From Putridiphycobacter sp965230485 (GTDB taxonomy: Bacteria; Bacteroidota; Bacteroidia; Flavobacteriales_D; Crocinitomicaceae), in assembly GCA_965230485.1 (NCBI GenBank), contig CBDDLA010000001.1:62001-126000 (forward strand): 64,000 bases of DNA, written 5' to 3'. The notes beneath the pieces are model-generated. The model worked only from the letters and a program-made list of their open reading frames with translations, searched no databases and was not told the DNA's origin. Position numbers and translations under genes: made by a program. Shown piece by piece: positions 9,299 to 16,275 of the stretch; position 1 is the stretch's first letter, and each line of letters opens with the position of its first letter.

Positions 9299-9664
9299 AT
9301 GAATAAATCAGAGAAAGTGACAGATTTCATAGCTAAACTTGATAATCCATTGAAGGATGAAATGAGCGCAGTACGAAATATTATTTTGAACGCTAGTCCA
9401 AAAATGACTGAAGACATTAAGTGGGGAGCACCAAGCTTTGCTTATAAAGGTAACATGGCCACTTTTAATCCCAGAGCAAAGCAATTTGTGAATTTAACCT
9501 TCCATACAGGTGCTTTCATTAAAGATACAACGGGTCTGCTCGAAGGCGATAAAAAAGAAGCTAGGGTAGCGAGGTTTAATAGTATGGAAGATGTTCAAGC
9601 TAAAAAGGAATCATTAGAATCAGTGGTATTAAAATGGATTGAATTAATGGATGCGAGTGAATGA
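9299..9664 (+). CDS. DUF1801 (YdhG/iron-chaperone-fold) protein
   Basis: A 121-residue protein with the DUF1801 pattern: VRNIILNASPKMTEDIKWGAPSF, then FNPRAKQFVNLTFHTGA and a C-terminal LESVVLKWIEL helix. The fold is related to bacterial frataxin-like YdhG proteins. Function is not established. It is the last gene of the VOC-DoxX-DUF1801 operon. Confidence 0.8.
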   Translation: MNKSEKVTDFIAKLDNPLKDEMSAVRNIILNASPKMTEDIKWGAPSFAYKGNMATFNPRAKQFVNLTFHTGAFIKDTTGLLEGDKKEARVARFNSMEDVQAKKESLESVVLKWIELMDASE

Positions 9665-9753
9665 TTTTCACCAAAAAAACCAATTATCATGGATAATTTA
9701 TAGTATTCAATTTAGATAAAAATAGTATCTTTCAGAGGTAAATAGATTCCATA

Positions 9754-10323
9754 ATGAAAATACTTATCCTATCCATACTGGCTGGTTTAACTTTAACATC
9801 TTCCACAGCACCGAACAATTCTTATTATCCTCTCCAAAAAGGTCAGGTTCGCATTTATAAGTACACAGAAACGTTTCGGACAGAACCAGACCAAACGTTT
9901 AAAATGGAGGTGCTGAATGATACAAAAACAATAAACGGGAAAGTTTATTTTGTTGTAGAATCATCATTGAGTTCAAAAGGGGAATATAATCTAATTACGA
10001 CTACTCACACCAGGATTAACGATAAAGGTGCTATTTTTGCTATTGGTGACCAAGACCAAGAAGAAATGGTTTTTCCTACTGAGCCAATAACCGTTAATCA
10101 GACTTGGGAAAATACAGCAAACGATAAAATAACTACTACAAAAGTCATTAATTTGAGCGGTAGTATTGAGACCCCAGCTAAAATATTTAAGAATTGTTTG
10201 GTACTCGAGATAACGAGCGATAACGGAATAGTACATTCATATAGCCAAAAGGGAGTAGGGTTGGTTGCCATGTCATTAATTATTGAAAAAGAAGAGAAGT
10301 TATTTACTTATTTAGTAAAGTAA
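9754..10323 (+). CDS. Hypothetical secreted protein
   Basis: A 189-residue protein with an N-terminal signal peptide (MKILILSILAGLTLTSSTA) and no lipobox. The mature part is beta-rich (NSYYPLQKGQVRIYKY ... KGVGLVAMSL). This resembles small secreted Bacteroidota proteins with a Y.PL..G..w.Y opening, but no named family was assigned. It lies 13 bp upstream of the YARHG-domain gene, and the two probably form an operon. Confidence 0.65.
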   Translation: MKILILSILAGLTLTSSTAPNNSYYPLQKGQVRIYKYTETFRTEPDQTFKMEVLNDTKTINGKVYFVVESSLSSKGEYNLITTTHTRINDKGAIFAIGDQDQEEMVFPTEPITVNQTWENTANDKITTTKVINLSGSIETPAKIFKNCLVLEITSDNGIVHSYSQKGVGLVAMSLIIEKEEKLFTYLVK

Positions 10324-10336
10324 AGAAATAATTGAT

Positions 10337-11008
10337 ATGAAACTTAGGTTAATTACCATATTACTGACTTATCAGTTTTCCCTGTTTAGTCAATCTACTC
10401 CAAAACTCTGGCTAACCAAAAACGAATCGGATTACGCCTATGTCTATCATTTTGGTGAGAGTGAATGGGAATCTAGTTTAATGTTGACCTATACAGGTGG
10501 TCAATGGTATGGTCAAATCGGTAGTGGGGAATGGTCGGATGAAGGAGACGTCAGGTGGATATGGAAGTATGAGAATTTGAATAACATCAAAATAACAGGG
10601 AATAAGTTTTATTCAGATAAAACGAACGGAGAATTTGTCACCTATATGAATGGTAAAGAGGTGGTAAAAGGGCTAAAGGTTTATCAATCATGGTCTGGTG
10701 GAGAGAATATCGAAATAGGTTATCAGTCTCATCCCTTATTTAAGAATTTTTCAGGCAAATTTCCGAAAGCCTCATATCAGTTATTATCAAAAACAGACCT
10801 AACTAAACTCACCAAACGAGAATTAAAGATCATGCGGAATGAAATTTATGCCCGTTATGGCTACAGATTTAGGGAAGGTGGTGAGATGGCAGCGTATTTT
10901 GAAAAACAGGAGTGGTATAAAAAAGAGTACCAAAATGTAGACCATTTTATAACCGATTTAGAAAAACTTAATATTGCGCTGATTCAAGAGGCTGAAAGAA
11001 AAAAATGA
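10337..11008 (+). CDS. YARHG-domain secreted protein
   Basis: A 223-residue protein with a signal peptide (cleavage around FSLFSQ, residue 20). The C-terminal part, about residues 155-220, contains LTKRELKIMRNEIYARYGYRF, which is the YARHG domain (named for its YARHG-like core, here YARYG), then F..QEWYK. The N-terminal ~130 residues are Trp/Tyr-rich and unassigned. The domain is extracellular and of unknown function. It is probably co-transcribed with the secreted gene 13 bp upstream. Confidence 0.75.
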   Translation: MKLRLITILLTYQFSLFSQSTPKLWLTKNESDYAYVYHFGESEWESSLMLTYTGGQWYGQIGSGEWSDEGDVRWIWKYENLNNIKITGNKFYSDKTNGEFVTYMNGKEVVKGLKVYQSWSGGENIEIGYQSHPLFKNFSGKFPKASYQLLSKTDLTKLTKRELKIMRNEIYARYGYRFREGGEMAAYFEKQEWYKKEYQNVDHFITDLEKLNIALIQEAERKK

Positions 11009-11060
11009 TGAGCAACCTTTTGTCTTATTACTCTTTTAACGCCTTTTTACGGGATACACT

Positions 11061-11525
11061 TTATGCCCCACTAATCTTATGCACATCATTATGATCCATT
11101 TCAATTTGATCTTTAATGTGCTCAATCTTTTTTGACATTAAGGCAAAGTCCTTTTGCCCATTTTTAATGAGCCATTCAAATGATTCTTTCTCACCATCAG
11201 CTGATAGTGCCATATGCATTAGAATATGAAAATTATTTTTAGCCAGCCAATGAATGGCTTCCTTATTTCCTTCTACGCCATTAATCATGGCCATTAGGTG
11301 TGCATAGCCATTATGCAAAAGCCATTCTCTTGCATCATCTTTCAGGTGTAAAGCATATACAAATAACCCTAAAGGTTTATATTCACTTTTAAGGAGTACT
11401 TCAAGACATGTTTTGTCGCCTTCAATGGCCTTAGACCAAACATGAATGACTTTTGGTGGAAAGTTAAGCGGTGCTAGTTTAACTTTACCTTCAATTTTTT
11501 TCTGATCTTTCTTCTTTCCAAACAT
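11061..11525 (-). CDS. Protein of four contiguous 25-residue helical repeats
   Basis: A 154-residue, mostly helical, soluble-looking protein without a signal peptide. Residues 40-139 divide exactly into four 25-residue units starting CLEVLLKSEYK, AREWLLHNGYA, AIHWLAKNNFH and SFEWLIKNGQK. They share W/VL at positions 4-5, K/H-N/S at 7-8 and an acidic/K end (GNKE, GEKE). This suggests a small alpha-solenoid. I recognise no family. The gene starts 1 bp after the stop of the SpmA/SpmB-like transporter gene, so the two are presumably co-translated. Confidence 0.7.
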   Translation of the reverse strand: MFGKKKDQKKIEGKVKLAPLNFPPKVIHVWSKAIEGDKTCLEVLLKSEYKPLGLFVYALHLKDDAREWLLHNGYAHLMAMINGVEGNKEAIHWLAKNNFHILMHMALSADGEKESFEWLIKNGQKDFALMSKKIEHIKDQIEMDHNDVHKISGA

Positions 11526-11526
11526 A

Positions 11527-13089
11527 TTAAAAATTACCTAAGTATTGAATGGTTTGCACTTTCTGCTTTGAAATCTCTAATTTAATACTCTTTTTTTGTC
11601 CAGATGCAGTTTCGCCTTTCATAAATGTAAAAACAGTTCCATTCTCTTCTATATTGTTTTGAACAGAAATTGTTACAGGATCTTTTTTAAAAAAATTATT
11701 GATTGCTTCTTTTGAATTGACTCCCAGTGTGTCATAAACCTGATCGTATAAAATCACATCATTGGCGAGCAGATTTTCTAATGCCTTATAATCTTTTTGG
11801 TTAATTGATGCGCTGAATTGATTCACTATGTCAGAATGACTATAATTGGTGGTACTTAAGGATGATCCAAAAAATACATATGCAATAACAATAGCTGCAA
11901 TAATGCCTGCGAAGTCAGCAATCAAACCAGCTGTAATGGCGTATCTTGTTTTTTTGATGCCAACTGAACCGAAGTATAGCGCAATAATATAAAAGGTAGT
12001 ATCTGTGGCACCTTGCAATGTGGCGCTTAGTTTACCAACGAAACTATCTACACCATGTGTTTCAAAAGCATCTAGCATCATCCCTCTGGCACCAGAACCA
12101 CTTAGTGGTTTCATCAAGGCGGTTGGTAAGGCTTCAACAAATTCTGTTCTATCAGAAAATAAGCTAGCAATAAACCTGAACCCATCAATTAAATAGTCGA
12201 AAGCACCAGATGCTCTAAAAACCGCTATTGCAACCAAAATCGCCACCAAGTAAGGGATAATTTTTATGGCAATATTAAATCCATCTTTAGCTCCGTCAAT
12301 AAAAGATTCGTAAACATTTACCTTTTTAATTAATGCCATGATAATGAAAACACATATGAGTCCATAAAGTATAATAGAACTAAATAATTTAGATTGTGCT
12401 CCAAGTGCTTCAGGACTTAAACTGGTAAAATAATAAATCATACCAACAATCAAAAGCGTTAAACCACCTAAATAAGCAAGAATTACTTTGTCAAATAAAT
12501 TAATTTTTTGATAGATGGCTACAGTAATTAGGCCGACTAACGAAGCAAAAAAAGTAGCAATTAAAATTGGTAAAAATATATCCGCAGGATTTTCAGCACC
12601 ATATAAATTCCGATAGTTCATCACTACCACCGGAATTAAAGTTAGTCCAGAGGTATTTAAGACCAAAAACATGATTTGTGCATTGCTAGCAGTATCTTTT
12701 TTGGGATTAGCTTCTTGCATTTCATTCATGGCTTTTAGTCCCATTGGGGTGGCTGCATTATCAAGTCCTAACATATTGGCAGAAAAATTCATCAGCATTG
12801 ATCCTCGAGCAGGATCGTCGGATGGTAGGTCAGGAAATAATTTATTAAAGAATGGACCTACCAGTTTAGATAAAATTTTAATAGCACCGCCATCTTCACC
12901 AATTTTCATGATCCCTAGCCATAGGCATAGTACGCCAGTTAACCCAATGGCAATTTCAAAAGAAGTAGAAGCCATATCAAAAGTGCTATTGACAATGGCA
13001 GAAAACACTTCCATATCTCCGCCTAAGGTTTTGATAATAGCCACTAATAACGCAATTAAAAAAAATCCAATCCAGATGTAGTTTAGCAC
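11527..13089 (-). CDS. SpmA-SpmB fused nucleoside-recognition membrane protein with C-terminal NTF2-like domain
   Basis: A 520-residue protein. The first half (about 45-240) matches SpmA-type Gate/nucleoside-recognition modules (MNFSANMLGLDNAATPMGLKA). The second half (about 270-410) matches SpmB (PLSGSGARGMMLDAF, LQGATDTTFYIIALYFGSVG). Both contain multiple membrane helices. In sporeformers SpmA and SpmB are separate; in Bacteroidota a single fused protein is usual, with unknown substrate. The last ~100 residues are soluble and look like an NTF2/SnoaL domain (FSASINQKDYKALENLLANDVILYD). The start is a GTG at 13089, with no in-frame ATG upstream. Confidence 0.75.
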   Translation of the reverse strand: MLNYIWIGFFLIALLVAIIKTLGGDMEVFSAIVNSTFDMASTSFEIAIGLTGVLCLWLGIMKIGEDGGAIKILSKLVGPFFNKLFPDLPSDDPARGSMLMNFSANMLGLDNAATPMGLKAMNEMQEANPKKDTASNAQIMFLVLNTSGLTLIPVVVMNYRNLYGAENPADIFLPILIATFFASLVGLITVAIYQKINLFDKVILAYLGGLTLLIVGMIYYFTSLSPEALGAQSKLFSSIILYGLICVFIIMALIKKVNVYESFIDGAKDGFNIAIKIIPYLVAILVAIAVFRASGAFDYLIDGFRFIASLFSDRTEFVEALPTALMKPLSGSGARGMMLDAFETHGVDSFVGKLSATLQGATDTTFYIIALYFGSVGIKKTRYAITAGLIADFAGIIAAIVIAYVFFGSSLSTTNYSHSDIVNQFSASINQKDYKALENLLANDVILYDQVYDTLGVNSKEAINNFFKKDPVTISVQNNIEENGTVFTFMKGETASGQKKSIKLEISKQKVQTIQYLGNF

Positions 13090-13285
13090 AATTGATAAAT
13101 TTAGAACTAAGATAGAAACATAATTGAAGATGAAACTGAATGCAAAGAATAGTTATTAAAATAGTGTTGTAAACTGATGCAACCTTAAAACTGCAATTTA
13201 TAGGTGATTTTAGTCCTGCGTTTTGAGCATCTAGTCAGAATAATTGGTATTTTTAGAACTATTAAAATTAAACTGTATCACATAA

Positions 13286-13801
13286 ATGAATATCTTAAAA
13301 CCAACTAATTTTGATCCCAATCATTATTTTAACCGTTATATCAATGCCGCACCAAACTTAGATTTACTCGACGCTTTAGCGCAAACAACTGAGCAATTAG
13401 TCGACTATATTGACAACTTAACAGAGGACAAGGGAAACTATGCTTATGCCAAAGGTAAATGGACAATTAAACAGGTATTGCAACATATTAATGACACCGA
13501 ACGGATTTTAAGTTATCGTGCATTTAGAATTTCACGTAAAGATAAAGTAAACCTCTTAGGATTTGATCAGGATCTTTATGCCAAAAATGATTTTTCAGAA
13601 ACATTAACCATCAAGGAAATTAAAGAAGAGTTTGTTGCTATTAGACAAACGACTCAATTATTATATGCTAAAATGAATCAAGATTTAATTGATTTCGAAG
13701 GTATGGCTAGCAGTCTTACTATTTCTCCAAGAGCACTTGGCTTTGTTATTTCAGGTCATGCAAAGCATCACTTGAATGTTCTAAATGAACGCTATTCTTA
13801 A
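13286..13801 (+). CDS. DinB-family putative metal-dependent protein
   Basis: A 171-residue four-helix-bundle protein of the DinB/YfiT type. Likely metal-binding histidines are in VLQHINDTERIL and in the C-terminal SGHAKHHLNVL. Family members act as metal-dependent thiol transferases or have unknown roles. It starts an operon with the thioesterase (21-bp gap) and isoaspartyl peptidase (16-bp gap). Confidence 0.85.
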   Translation: MNILKPTNFDPNHYFNRYINAAPNLDLLDALAQTTEQLVDYIDNLTEDKGNYAYAKGKWTIKQVLQHINDTERILSYRAFRISRKDKVNLLGFDQDLYAKNDFSETLTIKEIKEEFVAIRQTTQLLYAKMNQDLIDFEGMASSLTISPRALGFVISGHAKHHLNVLNERYS

Positions 13802-13822
13802 CTTACTTAATATATCAGTCTC

Positions 13823-14365
13823 ATGTCAGATTTTAAAGACCCAAAAGATTCAAGAATTACAATCACTGAATTGATGCTACCATCCCACTCTAATTTTAGT
13901 GGAAAAATTCATGGTGGTTATATTTTAAATTTAATGGATCAAATAGCCTTTGCTTGTGCGTCCAAACATTCTGGTTATTATTGTGTGACCGCCTCTGTTA
14001 ATAAAGTCGATTTTTTAAACCCTATAGAGGTGGGAGAGTTAGTCACTTTAAAAGCATCTGTCAACTTCACAGGTCGAACTTCAATGGTAATTGGAGTGAG
14101 AGTAGTCTCCGAAAATATTCAAACCGGAAAGCGAAAACACTGCAATTCATCTTATTTTACAATGGTGGCCAAAGAAGGAGGTAAAAGTGTGCCAGTTCCA
14201 GGTATTATTTTAGAAGATGTTACAGCAGTGAGAAGATTTGCTAGAAGCGTTAGGCGTCAAGAAGAAACAGAAAATAGAAATAATGCCTTCAGAGAATCTG
14301 AATTTAAAATTGAAGATTATTTAGATGAACTTAGGGATGAAAACGTAAAATTAGACTTAAAGTAA
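13823..14365 (+). CDS. Acyl-CoA thioesterase (hotdog fold)
   Basis: A 180-residue protein of the YciA/BACH-like acyl-CoA hydrolase group. The hotdog helix region contains NFSGKIHGGYILNLMDQIAFACASKHSG with the HGG and Asp active-site elements, followed by VDFLNPIEVGELVTLKA and NFTGRTSMVIGV. It hydrolyses acyl-CoA thioesters in the cytoplasm. A C-terminal acidic extension (about 150-180) is not part of the core. It sits between dinB-like and isoaspartyl peptidase genes, with no obvious metabolic link to cyanophycin. Confidence 0.85.
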   Translation: MSDFKDPKDSRITITELMLPSHSNFSGKIHGGYILNLMDQIAFACASKHSGYYCVTASVNKVDFLNPIEVGELVTLKASVNFTGRTSMVIGVRVVSENIQTGKRKHCNSSYFTMVAKEGGKSVPVPGIILEDVTAVRRFARSVRRQEETENRNNAFRESEFKIEDYLDELRDENVKLDLK

Positions 14366-14381
14366 TTATAAAAATATAAGA

Positions 14382-15311
14382 ATGATCTCAATAGCAATTC
14401 ATGGAGGAGCTGGAACTTTAGTGAAAGGCATGATGACCCCCGAAAAGGAAAAGGCATATAAGGCAGCTTTAGAACTAGCGATATCTGCTGGTTATTCCGT
14501 ATTAGAAAATGGAGGTGCCGCCGTAAAAGCGGTCGAAGAGGCTGTTAAGCAGTTAGAAGACTCTCATTTATTTAATGCGGGCAGAGGTAGTGTTTTTACT
14601 GCTTCTGGGACACACGAAATGGACGCTAGTATAATGGACGGTAAGAGTAGAAATGCAGGAGCGGTATCTTTAATCACTGGTGTTAAAAATCCTGTAAGTC
14701 TTGCCAGAGACGTTATGGAAAAAAGTGAACACGTTTTTCTGGCTGGAGAAGGAGCTATGGCTTTTGCAAAAGAGCAAAACCATTTATTAGAAGAACCAAA
14801 TTATTTCTTTGATGAGTTAAGGTATCAGCAATGGCAAGATATTAAGGGGTCTGATTCCTTTCAATTAGATCATACCTCAAAAAAAGATTCTAAATTTGGA
14901 ACCGTTGGGGCAGTTGCATGTGATTCTGAAGGGAATATTGCGGCAGCGACATCAACTGGTGGTATGACCAATAAAAAATTTGGTAGAGTAGGAGATAGTC
15001 CTATGATTGGAGCCGGAAATTATGCCGACAATAGAACTTGCGCCATTTCTTGCACCGGAAGTGGTGAATTTTTTATAAGAAGTGTGGTGGCTTATGATGT
15101 AGCTGCGTTAATAGAACATAAGAATATTACACTTGATGAGGCTGCAAATGAAGTGATTCATCATAGAGTCAAAACAATAGGTGGAGATGGAGGTTTAATT
15201 GGGGTTGATAGAAAAGGTAATATCACAATGCCATTTAATACAGAAGGTATGTATAGAGCGGCTAAAAACTCAAAAGGGTTATCAGAAATTTTAATCTATA
15301 AAACCAATTAA
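14382..15311 (+). CDS. iaaA: Isoaspartyl peptidase / plant-type L-asparaginase
   Basis: A 309-residue Ntn-hydrolase. The N-terminus IAIHGGAGT and the autoprocessing site GTVGAV at 173-178 identify the family; Thr174 is the predicted nucleophile freed by cleavage into alpha and beta subunits. Later motifs STGGMTNKKFGRVGDSPMIGAG and CTGSGEFFIR bind substrate. The enzyme splits beta-aspartyl dipeptides. Next to cyanophycinase, the natural substrate is predicted to be beta-Asp-Arg released from cyanophycin, giving free Asp and Arg. Its 3' end is 2 bp from the convergent cyanophycinase stop. Confidence 0.92.
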   Translation: MISIAIHGGAGTLVKGMMTPEKEKAYKAALELAISAGYSVLENGGAAVKAVEEAVKQLEDSHLFNAGRGSVFTASGTHEMDASIMDGKSRNAGAVSLITGVKNPVSLARDVMEKSEHVFLAGEGAMAFAKEQNHLLEEPNYFFDELRYQQWQDIKGSDSFQLDHTSKKDSKFGTVGAVACDSEGNIAAATSTGGMTNKKFGRVGDSPMIGAGNYADNRTCAISCTGSGEFFIRSVVAYDVAALIEHKNITLDEAANEVIHHRVKTIGGDGGLIGVDRKGNITMPFNTEGMYRAAKNSKGLSEILIYKTN

Positions 15312-15313
15312 AG

Positions 15314-16174
15314 TCACATGAATGGTGAGCTCACAGGCAGAGCTTCAACCTTTCTTTTGTCAATGTCATAACGGTCACCATTCGATAAAACATGGGTTGT
15401 CATATTCGTGATAGTCATTGGCGTGCCCTTTTTTAAAATGGCTTGATTGTTATGCTCCAATTTTTTACCGTCAAAAATAATCACCATTCCTGAGCCGATA
15501 ACAGTGCAATAATTATTTTGTATGATGATACCAGTATCTTCACCAAGTCCAACACCTGTGAGTTGAGGGAATCTAGCTACGCTTTCAATTAATCTGCCAA
15601 AACGCCCTCTCCTTATAAAATGAGAATCAATGATTAAACTAGAAATAAAATTCAATCCCTTTGACATGTTCACAACTCCTTTTCTTAAAGCATCAGGACT
15701 ATTTCCTCCTGTAATCATCTCATCAGACATACACATAGCTCCAGCGCTCGTTCCAGCTATTACAAAATGTTCGTTGATGTATTTTTTAGTCAATAATTTA
15801 TGAATCGTTGAACCACCTATTCTTTCTATAATCTTTGATTGATCTCCGCCCGAAAACATCACACAATCAGATTCCTTAATTAAATTAATGGCCTCAAATT
15901 TTTCAGAATCTTCTTGTGAACGAATATCCAAAATGGTCACATTATTGCACTTTAATTTGCCAAATGCCTCTAAATAATTTGCACCTACTTCTTCTGGGAT
16001 GCTTGAGGCTGTTGGGATTACAACGATATTTGCATCCTCACCTCCTGCTGCCATAACAATATGATAAAGAATCCCTTCGTCAATAAATTCTAAGGTGTGT
16101 AATTCGTCTTCACCAGTTCCTTTATCTTCATTTCCTCCAATTGGTATTAAAATACCCTTTGCTTCACTGCTCAT
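15314..16174 (-). CDS. cphB: Cyanophycinase
   Basis: A 286-residue serine exopeptidase of the S51 (peptidase E-like) family. It shows PIGGNEDKG at 11-19, FSGGDQ at 107-112 and the nucleophile elbow GTSAGA with Ser143. The downstream DSHFIRRGRFGRL and GLGEDTGIII segments match cyanophycinases. It degrades multi-L-arginyl-poly-L-aspartate to beta-Asp-Arg dipeptides. No signal peptide is seen, so it acts in the cytoplasm on storage granules. It is divergent from cyanophycin synthetase (101-bp gap) and convergent with the isoaspartyl peptidase gene. A -7 element lies 20 bp upstream of the ATG. Confidence 0.93.
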   Translation of the reverse strand: MSSEAKGILIPIGGNEDKGTGEDELHTLEFIDEGILYHIVMAAGGEDANIVVIPTASSIPEEVGANYLEAFGKLKCNNVTILDIRSQEDSEKFEAINLIKESDCVMFSGGDQSKIIERIGGSTIHKLLTKKYINEHFVIAGTSAGAMCMSDEMITGGNSPDALRKGVVNMSKGLNFISSLIIDSHFIRRGRFGRLIESVARFPQLTGVGLGEDTGIIIQNNYCTVIGSGMVIIFDGKKLEHNNQAILKKGTPMTITNMTTHVLSNGDRYDIDKRKVEALPVSSPFM

Positions 16175-16194
16175 TTTTACACTATTTTGAACTG

Positions 16195-16202
16195 CAAAAA
16201 TA
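16195..16202 (-). promoter_or_regulatory. Bacteroidota -7 promoter element for cyanophycinase
   Basis: TATTTTTG on the minus strand fits TAnnTTTG and is 20 bp from the cyanophycinase ATG, the same spacing as at the SulP gene. It lies in the 101-bp divergent region shared with cyanophycin synthetase. No equally good element was found on the plus side. Confidence 0.5.
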
Positions 16203-16275
16203 GTCTTAATTGGAAAAAAAATACATACATTTAGAAGTATCTATCAACATTACATTCACGAAAAAATAAAAACCT

